Source: Bradyrhizobium sp. C9 (GTDB lineage: Bacteria > Pseudomonadota > Alphaproteobacteria > Rhizobiales > Xanthobacteraceae). From it: DNA of 64,000 nt. Location: contig NZ_NWTG01000027.1 of NCBI RefSeq assembly GCF_002532045.1, forward strand, positions 1 through 64,000, written 5' to 3'. The stretch's first letter is position 1. Each line of letters begins with the position of its first letter. Under the pieces are notes generated by a model that saw only the letters and a program-made list of their open reading frames with translations, was not told the origin of the DNA and searched no databases. Below, in pieces: positions 55,230 through 64,000 of this stretch. Both the position numbers and the translations under genes were made by a program.

Positions 55230-55844
55230 GTGGCTTCGGGGACGACGCTCAAGCTCAAGCAACAACGCAGCCGCGATCGGCGCGAGCAGATCCTCTCGGC
55301 AGCGACCAGGCTGTTCGGCCAAAGGGGCATCGACGGCACCTCGCTCACCGAGGTTGCGGCGGTGGCGAAAGTACCGCTCTCCAGCATCTACGATTACTTC
55401 GAGGACAAGCGCGCGCTGGTGCTGGATGTGCCCGAGGGCAATTTCGAAGCGCTGTACCAGAAGACCGAGCCGCTGCTGGTGAAGGGCGGCGACCCCGTCG
55501 AGCAGCTTCGCATCATCTTCCTGACCAACTTCCAGTACATCAAGGACAACCCGAGTTGGGGCCGCGTGTTCTTCCTGGAGATCTGGCCGAGCGTCCTTGC
55601 CGCCGAGCCGCGGGTGAAGAAGGCGGTCGACAAATATGCGCTGCGCTACGTGCAGCTGATCAAGCAGGCGATTCGCGCCGGCACCTATCGCCGCAATCTC
55701 GATCCCTACACCGCGATGTCGCTGATGATGGGCGGCATGTGCCACTTGACCGCGGTCTGGCTGCTCTATGGCCGCAAATACGATCTGGTGAAGAAGGGCA
55801 AGACGCTGTTCACCACGCTGCACAACGGGTTCGTTCAGCGCTAG
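55230..55844 (+). CDS. TetR family regulator
   Basis: A 204-residue regulator. The helix-turn-helix is at residues about 25-60 (TSLTEVAAVAKVPLSSIYDYFEDKRALV). The GTG start at 55230 has GGAGAAGGAA upstream. It follows the acyl-CoA dehydrogenase gene closely and may be its autoregulated repressor. The ligand could be an acyl-CoA or fatty acid, in line with other acyl-CoA-linked TetR members, which is inference. Confidence 0.92.
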   Translation: MASGTTLKLKQQRSRDRREQILSAATRLFGQRGIDGTSLTEVAAVAKVPLSSIYDYFEDKRALVLDVPEGNFEALYQKTEPLLVKGGDPVEQLRIIFLTNFQYIKDNPSWGRVFFLEIWPSVLAAEPRVKKAVDKYALRYVQLIKQAIRAGTYRRNLDPYTAMSLMMGGMCHLTAVWLLYGRKYDLVKKGKTLFTTLHNGFVQR

Positions 55845-56031
55845 CCGCGCTTGCGCGCGGCCCTGGCTTCGGCGACGCGAATGATTTGATCCAAATTCAG
55901 CGCTGTCTAACCTGCCATTGAGACGATCCTTTCCCAGAAAACCAATACACAACCGTCGAAATCCTGTTCTAGTATGACGCGGTGGACGCCCCGCGGCCGA
56001 AGACGCGGGCACTGGGGATGGGAGCGAACCA

Positions 56032-57201
56032 ATGGACGTCAGGGCTGTTCTGCCGCCGCGTGGCCGCGACTATCGCCTCGATCTGCTGCGCGGCTTCGCC
56101 AACTGGGCGATCTATCTCGATCACATCCCGAACAACGCCGTTAACTGGATCACGCAGAAGAATTTCGGCTTCAGCGACGCGGCCGATCTGTTCGTGTTCA
56201 TCTCCGGCTACACCGCCTCCTTTGTCTATGCGCGGATGATGCTGGAGCGCGGCACCGTGATCGGCGCCACCCGGCTGATCAAGCGGGCCTGGCAGATCTA
56301 TGTCGCGCACGTCCTGCTGTTCGTGATCTACATCGCCGAGATCGGCTATCTCGCGCAACGCTATCACGATCCCAATCTGCAGAATGAATTCAACGTCGCG
56401 GGCTTCATGCAGAACCCGGCGGAGACGCTCTATCAAGGCCTGATCCTGGCGTTCAAGCCGGTCAACATGGACGTGCTGCCGCTCTACATCGCGCTGATGC
56501 TGGTCTATCCGCTGGTGCTGTGGGCGATGCTGCGCAAGCTCAACCTGACCCTGCTGGCCTCGTTCCTGCTCTATCTCGCCGCACGGCATTTCGGCTGGAA
56601 TCTGCCGGCCTATCCGGGCGGCTCGTGGTACTTCAACCCGTTCTGCTGGCAGTTCCTGTTCGTGTTCGGCGGCTGGTTCGCGCTCGGCGGTGCCAGCGAA
56701 TCGATTACGTTGATCCGCTCGCGCGCCTTCCTCTGGCTCGGCGGCGCCTATCTGTTGTTCGCGCTGGTCATGACGCTGGCGGGCCGCTTCCCGGAGCTGG
56801 GCCAGGTGATGCCGCCCTGGCTCTATGATGCCTTCAATCCGAACGACAAGACCAACCTCGCGCCCTATCGCGTGCTGCACTTCGTGGTGCTGGCCTTCTT
56901 CGTCACGCGCTTCTTGCCGCGCGAATGGGCTGGGTATGAATGGCCGATATTCCAGCCGATCATCAAATGCGGTCAGCAATCGCTCGAGGTGTTCTGCTCG
57001 GGCGTGTTCCTTGCCGTGGTCGCGCATGTGGTACTGGTCGAGGTTTCCGGCAGCCTCTGGATGCAGATCGTGGTCAGCGCGGTCGGCATCGTGCTGATGA
57101 CCGTGCTCGCCTACTACCGGTCTTGGTCGAAGAAGGTCGACAAGGCGCCGAAGCCACCCGTCGCTGCGCAGGCGCCAGCGGCCGCGAAGCCGGCGGCGTA
57201 G
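56032..57201 (+). CDS. opgC: OpgC-family membrane protein
   Basis: A 389-residue membrane protein with about ten spans. The first segment RDYRLDLLRGFANWAIYLDHIP and the FVFISGYTASFVYA stretch are typical OpgC-domain features. OpgC succinylates osmoregulated periplasmic glucans in E. coli. In rhizobia similar proteins modify cyclic glucans or other envelope sugars. The C-terminal tail is Ala/Pro/Lys-rich. It is followed, 11 bases later, by an AlaX gene. Confidence 0.88.
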   Translation: MDVRAVLPPRGRDYRLDLLRGFANWAIYLDHIPNNAVNWITQKNFGFSDAADLFVFISGYTASFVYARMMLERGTVIGATRLIKRAWQIYVAHVLLFVIYIAEIGYLAQRYHDPNLQNEFNVAGFMQNPAETLYQGLILAFKPVNMDVLPLYIALMLVYPLVLWAMLRKLNLTLLASFLLYLAARHFGWNLPAYPGGSWYFNPFCWQFLFVFGGWFALGGASESITLIRSRAFLWLGGAYLLFALVMTLAGRFPELGQVMPPWLYDAFNPNDKTNLAPYRVLHFVVLAFFVTRFLPREWAGYEWPIFQPIIKCGQQSLEVFCSGVFLAVVAHVVLVEVSGSLWMQIVVSAVGIVLMTVLAYYRSWSKKVDKAPKPPVAAQAPAAAKPAA

Positions 57202-57212
57202 GCGCGTCATCG

Positions 57213-57923
57213 ATGTCGCGTGCCTTCTATCACGATCATCCTGAAATCCTGCAGCTCGAAGCCGAGGTGCGCGACGCCAGACCCGGCGCGGTCCTCGTCG
57301 AGCGCTCGCCGTTCTTTCCCGGAGGGGGCGGGCAGCTTCCGGACCGCGGTGTCCTGAGATGGTCCGGCGGCGTGCTGCCCGTCACCGGACTTGAGCGCGA
57401 CGAACGCGGCCTGTGGCATCTGTTTGCCGGCGAAGCCTTGCCCTCCGGCAACGTGACGCTCGAGGTCGAGCCGGCATTTCGCGCCCTGATGTGCGAACTG
57501 CACACGCTCGCCCATGTCGTCAATGCACTCGTCTACACGCAGTTCGGCGGCGCCCTTCTCACCGGCGCCCAGCTCAACGCCGATGCCACGTTCCGCGTCG
57601 ATTTCGATCTGCCGGGAGCCGACAATGACACGCTGCGGGCGCTCGAGGCGCCGCTGAACGCGGTCATGCGGCGGGATCTTCCGGTGAGCAGCGTCTTCAT
57701 GCCGCACGACGAAGCGCAGGCGGTGCCCGGCCTGTTCCGTAGCAAGGCCGTCGCCCCGCCGGCCGGGGAGGATGGACTGGTTCGCATCGTCGAAATCCTC
57801 GACCTCGATCGCCAGGCTTGCGGCGGGACCCATCTGGAGTCGACCGGGCGCGCGCGACCCGCACGGATCGTCAAGATCGACAACAAGGGCCGCCAGAACC
57901 GCAGGATCAAGGTTGCGGTCTGA
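57213..57923 (+). CDS. AlaX-type alanyl-tRNA editing protein
   Basis: A 236-residue free-standing editing domain related to AlaRS. The start MSRAFYHDHPEILQLEAEV is followed by FFPGGGGQLPD and the zinc motifs HTLAH (near residue 98) and RQACGGTHLEST (near 198). It should deacylate mischarged Ser- or Gly-tRNA(Ala). The ATG at 57213 is preferred. It starts 11 bases after opgC and may be translated from the same message. Confidence 0.94.
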   Translation: MSRAFYHDHPEILQLEAEVRDARPGAVLVERSPFFPGGGGQLPDRGVLRWSGGVLPVTGLERDERGLWHLFAGEALPSGNVTLEVEPAFRALMCELHTLAHVVNALVYTQFGGALLTGAQLNADATFRVDFDLPGADNDTLRALEAPLNAVMRRDLPVSSVFMPHDEAQAVPGLFRSKAVAPPAGEDGLVRIVEILDLDRQACGGTHLESTGRARPARIVKIDNKGRQNRRIKVAV

Positions 57924-57950
57924 CCGGCTCTCGCACACGGCCTGGGCTTG

Positions 57951-59240
57951 CTATTTCGCGAGCGGCTTGCCCGCCGTCTCCGGCGCGAGGGCGATCAACG
58001 GCAGACCGATTACGTAGATCAGCGACAACATCGAGATCGCCAGCGGGAAGCTTCCGGTGCGGGCGGCGAGCGCGCCGATCAGCGTCGGGCCGGCGGCGCC
58101 GAGCACGCGGCCCATGCTGAAGGCGAAGCCGGAGCCCGAGCCGCGCAGCACGGATGGAAACATCTCCGGCAGCCAGATCGTGAACAGGCCGAACACGCCA
58201 TTGGTGAAGAAGCCGAGCACCGGCAGCAAAGCCATGAACAGCACCAGACTGTCGAGCCATTCGATCGCGACTTCATAGCAGACCACGACGGAGATCAGCC
58301 CGCCGATGAAGAACAGCACCGCGGTGCGGCGCCGGCTACCGAGCCAGCCGGTGATCCATGGCACAAGAAAGCAGCCGATCAGCGTGCCGACATTGGTGAT
58401 CAGGCCGGCCACCGCGCCCATCTCCTGCGCATGCGCCGGGCTCGCCCCCGCCGCGACCAGCTTGGTCGCAATCACGGTGGGTGCCCAGAAGTTCGACGAC
58501 CACAGGCCGAAGATGATGCAGGCCATCATCAGCGCCGCCGCCCAGGTGGTGCGAGCCTGATCTCCCGCAAACAACGCCGAAATCGACGGCGGCTCGCGCG
58601 ACGCGCTGCCCTCGGGCTCAGGAATGTTGCTGCGCAGATACGCAATCAGGAGCGCCGGCAGGATGCCGAGCAGGAACATACCGCGCCAGCCGAGCGTGCC
58701 GCCGATCAGGAGCGTCACGGCGGCGGCGAGGAACAATCCGGTCGGCGTGGCCGTATGCAACCAGCCCGCTAGCCGCACACGCGTATTCTCCGGCACGGAT
58801 TCCTGCAGCAGCGGCGTGCCCGCGGCCCATTCGCCGCCGATGCCGAAGCCGGCAACGAAGCGAAACAATGCGAACATCACGATTCCGGTTGCCAGCCCGC
58901 ACAGCGCCGTGAACAGCGAGTAGACCAGCACCGTCCAGCACATGATCCTGACGCGCCCGTAACGGTCCGCGGCCCAGCCCCAGACCATCGAGCAGGCCCA
59001 GCCCAGCATGAAGATCGAGAACAGCAGCCCGCCATAGATGCCGATATTGGCCTTGCTCGGCTCGATGCCGCTGGCGGGCAACAGTTCGCTCAGCGCGCCG
59101 ACCAGGATGTAGCCGTACATCGAGGAATCGAAGCCATCGAGCATCCAGCCGAACCAGGTCGCCCAAAACACCTTTCGCGGCGACACCGCACCAGTCGCCG
59201 CGACCGACGGCGCAACGGCATCAACGATGCTCTCAGTCAT
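57951..59240 (-). CDS. MFS transporter
   Basis: A 429-residue membrane carrier with 12 predicted spans. The motifs GWAADRYGRVRI and, early, FGWMLDGFDSSMYG are typical of the MFS metabolite:proton symport group. ATG 59240 (MTESIVDAVAPSV) is used rather than an upstream frame. It follows the amidohydrolase gene on the same strand with a 229-base gap and could import the substrate of that enzyme. The ligand is not identifiable from sequence. Confidence 0.92.
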   Translation of the reverse strand: MTESIVDAVAPSVAATGAVSPRKVFWATWFGWMLDGFDSSMYGYILVGALSELLPASGIEPSKANIGIYGGLLFSIFMLGWACSMVWGWAADRYGRVRIMCWTVLVYSLFTALCGLATGIVMFALFRFVAGFGIGGEWAAGTPLLQESVPENTRVRLAGWLHTATPTGLFLAAAVTLLIGGTLGWRGMFLLGILPALLIAYLRSNIPEPEGSASREPPSISALFAGDQARTTWAAALMMACIIFGLWSSNFWAPTVIATKLVAAGASPAHAQEMGAVAGLITNVGTLIGCFLVPWITGWLGSRRRTAVLFFIGGLISVVVCYEVAIEWLDSLVLFMALLPVLGFFTNGVFGLFTIWLPEMFPSVLRGSGSGFAFSMGRVLGAAGPTLIGALAARTGSFPLAISMLSLIYVIGLPLIALAPETAGKPLAK

Positions 59241-59469
59241 GTTTCCTCGCACGTTTCTTTTGTGCTGCGGACTATGACGGGGTTTGCGCGAAGGGACACC
59301 TCCGGCGAATGGGATGGAGGTATCCGACATCAGAATAGCGGCGCCGTTCGGGGACAGTGCCTTCTCGCCAAATTCGAACGGCGGCTGGAATTTCTCAAGC
59401 GGTAGTCCCGAAAGTCGGGAAGGGCATGTCATCTTCCAAGAGGCACTTTCGAGCCAGCCACGCGAGCTT

Positions 59470-61134
59470 TCATCCGGCCTCGTGAACCTGACGGCCCTCG
59501 AACCATGTTGAAAGCACCCTGGTCTGCGATAGAAGCTGCGGCGCGGTCGCGAACAAGTCGCGATCGATCAGGATGAAATCTGCCGACTTTCCGGCTTCGA
59601 TCGATCCGGTGAGATCGGACAAGCCCATCGCCCGCGCCGCGTTGACGGTGTAGATGCGCAGCACTGTCTCGAGATCGAGGGCCTGTTCCGGCCAAAGCGC
59701 GCCATCATATCCGCCCCGCGGATTGCGCCGCGTGATCATCCCTTCGATCCCGAGCCAGGGGTCCGGATTGGCCACAACCGGCCAGTCCGATCCGGCCGCC
59801 ATCAACGCGCCGGCGGCGTGGAGATCGCGAAGCGGCCAATAACAGTCGGCGCGATCCACCGGCATCGCCGCGCGGATGGCCTCCTGGATCGGGCCGGGAT
59901 ACCAGATGATCGGCGACAGGTCGGCTGCGACGTCGAGCGCGCGGAAGCGCGGGATATCGGCGGGGGCTACGAAGCCCGCATGCGCGACCTGGTGAGTAGC
60001 ATCGGCGCCGTTTCCGGGTCCGTTGAAGCTGCGCACGACGTCGATGGCGTCGAGCGTATCGCGAACCGCGGCATCGCCCGTGCAATGCACCTTGACCCGC
60101 ATCCGATGCTTCTCGGCCTTTGCGATCCACCGCACCAGATCAGGAATCGAGATCAAGGGATCGCCGCAAAAGCAGCAGCCTTGCAAGCGCGTGGCGCGGT
60201 ATGGCGTGAGCATGGCGGCGGTACGCGTCGTCGGGACCCCGTCCATGAACAGTTTGATAAAATCGGGACGGACGTGCCGGGTGCGATAGGCCTCGCGGCG
60301 TACGATCAGCGCGTCGCCGACGAGATCGGCGCCCGACAGCGTCCGCTGCGCGGGCAGCGAGGCGACGCACCAGCCATTGAGCTCGTTCGCACGATCCAGC
60401 GCGGCCAGCGCTTCCAGGAACGGGAGCGTCGTGGTCGCATCCTGAAATGCGGTGACGCCGAAGCCATTGAGAATCTCAACCGCGCGGCGGCACGAAGCCT
60501 TGTTGCGCTCCGCAAGGTCCGGGATGCTTCGCTCGACCGCCTGCTCGGCAAGCCCCGAGGCTCGCTCCAGCAATAGCCCGGTCGCAGCCCCGGTCTCCGC
60601 ATCGCGCAGGATTTGACCGTCTTGCGGATCGGGGGTGCCGGCGTCGATCCCGATCAACTCCAACGCACGAGAGTTTACCCACCGGTTGTGCTGGCTGTCG
60701 TCGCGCAGCATCACCGGATGCGCCCCGGAAACGGCATCGAGCGCCGCCAGCGAACTTGCACGGCCGATCACCTCGACCAGTTGACTTCCCCAGATGCCGC
60801 CGAAGACCCACTCGCCCGGTTTCGTCGTCGCGCATCGCGCGCGCACAGCTTCCAGCACGGCATCGAACGACATCGTCGGCAAGAGTTTCAATTCATAGAG
60901 GTCGGCTTGCCCGCCACGGAGATGGTGGTTGTGCACGTCGACGATACCGGGCAACAGCATGCCGCGACCAAGGTCCACCATTCTGGTTCCGGGACCGGCC
61001 AGGCTCTTGACGTCGAGATCGTGACCGACAGCAACGATGGTGCCGCCGGCCACCGCGATCGCCTCGGCACGACCCGCAGCGGCATCCGCCGTGAACACGT
61101 TTCCATTATGGAAGATCAATTCCGCCTGCATCAT
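59470..61134 (-). CDS. amidohydrolase family protein (YtcJ-like)
   Basis: A 554-residue metal-dependent hydrolase of the amidohydrolase superfamily. DVHNHH (near residue 67) and the later RVKVHCTGDAAV, DATHQVAHAGF and AAGSDWPV stretches supply the metal ligands. These match the YtcJ/exoenzyme-regulatory group, which acts on small amides or cyclic compounds of unknown identity. The stop lies at 59470. A 12-base gap separates it from the membrane-protein gene upstream, so the two are probably one message. Confidence 0.92.
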   Translation of the reverse strand: MMQAELIFHNGNVFTADAAAGRAEAIAVAGGTIVAVGHDLDVKSLAGPGTRMVDLGRGMLLPGIVDVHNHHLRGGQADLYELKLLPTMSFDAVLEAVRARCATTKPGEWVFGGIWGSQLVEVIGRASSLAALDAVSGAHPVMLRDDSQHNRWVNSRALELIGIDAGTPDPQDGQILRDAETGAATGLLLERASGLAEQAVERSIPDLAERNKASCRRAVEILNGFGVTAFQDATTTLPFLEALAALDRANELNGWCVASLPAQRTLSGADLVGDALIVRREAYRTRHVRPDFIKLFMDGVPTTRTAAMLTPYRATRLQGCCFCGDPLISIPDLVRWIAKAEKHRMRVKVHCTGDAAVRDTLDAIDVVRSFNGPGNGADATHQVAHAGFVAPADIPRFRALDVAADLSPIIWYPGPIQEAIRAAMPVDRADCYWPLRDLHAAGALMAAGSDWPVVANPDPWLGIEGMITRRNPRGGYDGALWPEQALDLETVLRIYTVNAARAMGLSDLTGSIEAGKSADFILIDRDLFATAPQLLSQTRVLSTWFEGRQVHEAG

Positions 61135-61146
61135 CGTGCCTGGCCC

Positions 61147-61554
61147 TCAGTGCGCCGAAAGGTTTCGCGGCTGCCGCGAGAGAATGGTGAGGCACAGGGC
61201 GTAGGCCGCGATTGCGGCGGTCTGCAGCCAGTAAGGTAGTGTGGACCTGCCGTCGAGAACGACGTGCAGCGCGTCGGAAAGATTGACGGCGCAGAGACCG
61301 AGAACCGTGACCCAGATCGCGACCAAGGCGAACACGACCTCACCCGAACGCGCGGCGGAGACAAACAGGCAGATATAGGCCACCACCGCGAACGCGATGA
61401 TCTTGTCCTGATAGGCGTAATAGGGTGTATCGTAGTAGATAAACAGGATTGGCACCTTGATTCCGAAGAAGTGCGCCACTGCCATGCAGCAGAAATAGGC
61501 CACGCCGGCCCACAGAAGCAGGCTGAGAATTCGACCGCTCATCGAGTCTCCCAT
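61147..61554 (-). CDS. small integral membrane protein, unknown function
   Basis: A 135-residue protein with four hydrophobic segments (about 10-28, 48-66, 70-90 and 107-127). No family is recognised. It precedes the amidohydrolase gene by 12 bases and, with the MFS gene, probably forms an operon read from near 61600. It may help transport or anchor the operon's function; there is no direct evidence. Confidence 0.75.
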   Translation of the reverse strand: MGDSMSGRILSLLLWAGVAYFCCMAVAHFFGIKVPILFIYYDTPYYAYQDKIIAFAVVAYICLFVSAARSGEVVFALVAIWVTVLGLCAVNLSDALHVVLDGRSTLPYWLQTAAIAAYALCLTILSRQPRNLSAH

Positions 61555-61668
61555 GAAGCACCTTGCGAGATATTCTTGTCGGCGGGCTGGTTACATCGCT
61601 CGCGTCGCTTCATGGTCCCACATCAATCATGGGCCAGCCAGACACATTAATTTCTGACCGAGGAAGCC

Positions 61669-62067
61669 ATGGCCTACCATCGCAAGCGCCCCGCCCAGGA
61701 TCCCTGCCCCGTCGAGACGGTCCTCAAGATCGTCTCGGGCAAGTGGAAGGTTCGGGTGCTTCATCTTCTCTCGCTAGACGAACTCAGCTTCGGCGAATTG
61801 CGCAACTCGATCGTGGGCGTTCGCCAGCAAGTCTTGTCCAGCCTGCTGCGGGACCTGATCGCCGACGGCGCGGTCCGGCAGCGCAAGATTTCGTCTGAAC
61901 GGTCGATCTACGCACTGACGGAGCGAGGGTTCAATCTTGTTGCGCTGCTGACCCCGCTGGCCGAGTGGGGAAACAATCTGCTCGCCGAACAGGGCGTTAC
62001 GTGGCGACCGCCCGAGCCGCGGCGAAGCGCCCAGCGCGACGGCGGTGACGAGACCTACCGGACATAG
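61669..62067 (+). CDS. HxlR/MarR-type helix-turn-helix regulator
   Basis: A 132-residue regulator with the HxlR pattern CPVETVLKIVSGKWKVRVLHLL, then SFGELRNSIVGVRQQVLSSLLRDL and YALTERGFNL. The cysteine near the start may be a redox sensor as in HypR-like members. It is divergent from the amidohydrolase operon over 114 bases. A near-palindromic TGGTCCCA ... TGGGCCA (61623-61646) in the gap is a possible operator. A repressor role for the operon is an inference. Confidence 0.9.
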   Translation: MAYHRKRPAQDPCPVETVLKIVSGKWKVRVLHLLSLDELSFGELRNSIVGVRQQVLSSLLRDLIADGAVRQRKISSERSIYALTERGFNLVALLTPLAEWGNNLLAEQGVTWRPPEPRRSAQRDGGDETYRT

Positions 62068-62147
62068 GCGGTCGCGCCTGGGGATCATGCCGCGGTTCGC
62101 TCGACGGGGCGCGATCGGCTTGTTAAGCCGCACCCCGCAAGGACAAT

Positions 62148-63677
62148 TTGAGTCGGGACATGACCGTAGCGATCGAGATGGGACAGACGACGGCCGGCGC
62201 ATCGGCGGCCATCGATCTCGAGGAGCTATTGGCCACGCGCCTTTTGGTGCAGGGCAATTCGGGTTCCGGCAAGTCTCATCTGCTGCGCCGGCTGCTGGAA
62301 CAGAGCGCGCCATGGGTGCAGCAGACCATCATCGATCCAGAGGGTGACTTCGTGACCCTGGCCGAGCGATTCGGCCACCTCGTCATCGATGCCGAGGACC
62401 ATACCGAGCGCAGCCTGCAGGTCGCCGGCGAGCGCGTGCGCATCCATCGTGTCTCCACCGTGCTCAATCTCGAGGGGCTCGACGCCGAGAACCAGATGCG
62501 GCGCGCCGCGGCCTTCCTCGGCGGCATGTTCGAGGTTGCCCGCGACCACTGGTATCCGATGCTGGTGGTCGTGGACGAGGCACAGCTGTTCGCGCCGGCG
62601 ATCGCGGGCGAAGTTTCCGACGAGGCGCGCAAGCTCTCGCTCGGCGCGATGACCAATTTGATGTGCCGCGGCCGCAAGCGCGGACTTGCCGGGATCATCG
62701 CGACCCAGCGGCTGGCCAAGCTCGCCAAGAATGTCGCCGCCGAAGCATCGAACTTCCTGATGGGCCGGACCTTCCTCGACATCGACATGGCGCGCGCCGC
62801 CGACCTGCTCGGCATGGAGCGGCGGCAGGCAGAGGCGTTCCGCGACCTGGAGCGCGGACAATTCATGGCGCTGGGACCCGCGCTCTCCCGCCGTCCGCTG
62901 GGTCTCCGCATCGGTCCGACCGATACCCAACCGCGCAACGCGGCGCCGCGGCTGATGCCGCTGCCTGAAGCGGCGCTCGAAGACGCGCGCGCCATCATCC
63001 TCGCGGCCCCGCCGCCCGAAACGACGGCCAGGCCGCCGCGCCGCGCGCCGTCGCCCGACCTGCTCAGCCAGTTGATGGCCGCCAAGCCAACAGCACCGGA
63101 GCAAGATCCCGAAACCGCGGAACCGCCGCTCAGCGCCGAGCAGCTGGCCGAACGGCGTGAGCGGCTGGATCGCATCCTGCGCGCGATCCTCGCCGAGCCC
63201 GACGCCGGCTTCCGCGCCATCGGCGTGCTCTATCAGGAGTTCGTGGTCCGCTGCCGGATCGAGGGTCTCGGTGCCGTCGTGCCCGAGCTGACCGATTTCC
63301 GTCGCATGCTGACGCGCGCCCGCGCCGGGCTCGGCACCGAGATGGCGGAGGACGACGCGTGGCAGGATGTCTCGCTGCGTGCCGCGATCCTGCCCGAGGA
63401 CATGCAGGGCGTCTTCATGATGATCGCCCGCGCCGCGAAGGAAGGCTGGCCCTGCCCGAGCGATGCCGCGATCGCCCGCGCTTATGGCACGCACTCGCTG
63501 CGCCGCGCCCGGCATTTGCTGACCTACATCGAGGAGCAAGGCCTGATTGTCTGCCAGCTGGACGGTGCCGGCCGGCGGATCGTGACACTCGTCGAGCTCG
63601 CCTGGGCCACGGCCGCGGCCGACCCGAATGCCGACGAAGTGCCGGCGGAAGCAGCCTGCAACAGCTCGACTCCGTAG
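62148..63677 (+). CDS. HerA-like ATPase / DUF87-type
   Basis: A 509-residue P-loop ATPase. Walker A GNSGSGKS is near residue 35, Walker B MLVVVDEAQLF near residue 145, and GIIATQRLAKL downstream. The C-terminal 200 residues are helical and include a winged-helix-like region near 450-495. HerA ATPases work with NurA nucleases in archaea and with other partners in bacteria, but no nuclease gene is adjacent. A TTG at 62148 with AGGA upstream or an ATG at 62160 could be the start. Confidence 0.85.
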   Translation: MSRDMTVAIEMGQTTAGASAAIDLEELLATRLLVQGNSGSGKSHLLRRLLEQSAPWVQQTIIDPEGDFVTLAERFGHLVIDAEDHTERSLQVAGERVRIHRVSTVLNLEGLDAENQMRRAAAFLGGMFEVARDHWYPMLVVVDEAQLFAPAIAGEVSDEARKLSLGAMTNLMCRGRKRGLAGIIATQRLAKLAKNVAAEASNFLMGRTFLDIDMARAADLLGMERRQAEAFRDLERGQFMALGPALSRRPLGLRIGPTDTQPRNAAPRLMPLPEAALEDARAIILAAPPPETTARPPRRAPSPDLLSQLMAAKPTAPEQDPETAEPPLSAEQLAERRERLDRILRAILAEPDAGFRAIGVLYQEFVVRCRIEGLGAVVPELTDFRRMLTRARAGLGTEMAEDDAWQDVSLRAAILPEDMQGVFMMIARAAKEGWPCPSDAAIARAYGTHSLRRARHLLTYIEEQGLIVCQLDGAGRRIVTLVELAWATAAADPNADEVPAEAACNSSTP

Positions 63678-63739
63678 TCAGTCACCGGGCGACGAAGCGT
63701 TCGGTCTCGCATGGAATCCCAGAAGCGTCGCAGAACACG

Positions 63740-63769
63740 AAAAGGCCCGCCGGGAGGCGGGCCTTTTTT
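63740..63769 (+). terminator. intrinsic terminator
   Basis: An 8-bp GC stem (63744-63751 with 63756-63763) has loop GGGA, extended by AAA/TTT pairs, and is followed by a six-T run. It is 62 bases after the ATPase stop and can act on the plus strand. On the minus strand the A run upstream could give weak bidirectional activity. Confidence 0.9.
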
Positions 63770-63839
63770 GTTTCTGCCAGTTGAGGGATCTGGTTGCGTG
63801 GGCCCGCGACAGGCCCACACCGCCCCTCACCTTCAGACC

Positions 63840-64000
63840 TCACGCATGCTGTGGCTGCGCCAGCTGGCTGACTTGCGTCGCCGGCGGATCGACAACCAGG
63901 GTGCCGCCATGGCCGTCACTCGAGGTCGTGAAGGTCGAGGCCATGTAGTTGCCCAGCAGCGCAATGCTCGCCGTGACGGTGCCGTCCGTCACCGTGAGCG
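63840..64000 (-). CDS. C-terminus of a large repeat-containing secreted protein (partial)
   Basis: The last 52 codons of a gene that continues beyond the right edge. The end reads TVTDGTVTASIALLGNY, then DGHGGTLVVDPP and a short tail ending AQPQHA. These Gly/Asp-rich C-terminal units resemble those of large repeat proteins in rhizobia thought to be secreted by type I systems. Only the end is visible, so the type and length are uncertain. The terminator at 63740-63769 is on the far side of its stop. Confidence 0.65.
   Translation of the reverse strand, partial: LTVTDGTVTASIALLGNYMASTFTTSSDGHGGTLVVDPPATQVSQLAQPQHA

Noticed and set aside
53877..56012. 711-codon minus-strand frame across the acyl-CoA dehydrogenase and TetR genes
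   Set aside because: Both plus-strand genes are clear by domain and start sites. No recognisable protein in the frame.

Overview
The window reads as a chromosomal segment of a high-GC alphaproteobacterium in the Rhizobiales, most likely Bradyrhizobium or a close relative. The evidence is the style of the proteins (GapR/DUF2312, DUF1036, DUF2147, DUF3052, aa3-oxidase subunit IV next to pntA), the tolQRAB-pal-cpoB-tilS-ftsH cluster, candidate EcfG-type stress promoters, and several intergenic palindromic repeats. No rRNA, tRNA, CRISPR array, prophage or insertion sequence was found. This looks like core chromosome with small strain-variable insertions.

Layout. 1-2.6 kb: start of pntA, the 50-aa aa3 oxidase subunit IV and an M3 oligoendopeptidase, all on the minus strand. 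2.7-8.7 kb: a cell-wall block with a sigma-54 response regulator, a large L,D-transpeptidase and a DUF882 (M15-like) peptidase. 8.9-15.5 kb: a LysR regulator, a SnoaL-like protein, a 951-aa autotransporter and a class III cyclase fused to TolB-like and TPR regions. 15.6-21.8 kb: gapR, DUF1244, DUF1036-pyk (ATGA overlap), osmC-tetR and a GT-C-like membrane protein. 22-36 kb, all minus: an orphan branched-chain-type binding protein, DUF3052-ftsH-tilS, then cpoB, pal and tolBARQ. Between pal and tolB lie a FeeM-like N-acyl amino acid synthase gene and a GGDEF/EAL gene.

36.6-46.6 kb: crcB, sodB with a near-ideal GGAAC-N17-CGTT promoter, a GNAT protein, a MATE exporter, DUF2147, DUF3095, htpG, an MBL-fold protein, and a divergent AraC/ECF-sigma pair. 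46.7-53.7 kb: a RbsABC-type sugar importer, xylulokinase and a periplasmic asparaginase, with a GST on the other strand. The importer's binding protein has an in-frame TAG at codon 185. 54-64 kb: acyl-CoA dehydrogenase-tetR, opgC, an AlaX editing protein, a putative catabolic operon (membrane protein, amidohydrolase, MFS carrier) facing an HxlR regulator, a HerA-like ATPase, and the C-terminus of a large repeat protein.

The main themes are envelope maintenance (Tol-Pal, LDT, DUF882, OpgC, autotransporter), stress protection (SodB, OsmC, HtpG, FtsH) and signalling (cyclase, GGDEF/EAL, FeeM-like synthase). I did not find a clearly new multi-gene defence or mobile system. The most unusual points are the nonsense-interrupted binding protein whose normal stop codon lies at the edge of a dispersed repeat, the two signalling genes inside tol-pal with a candidate CtrA site, and the candidate EcfG promoters.
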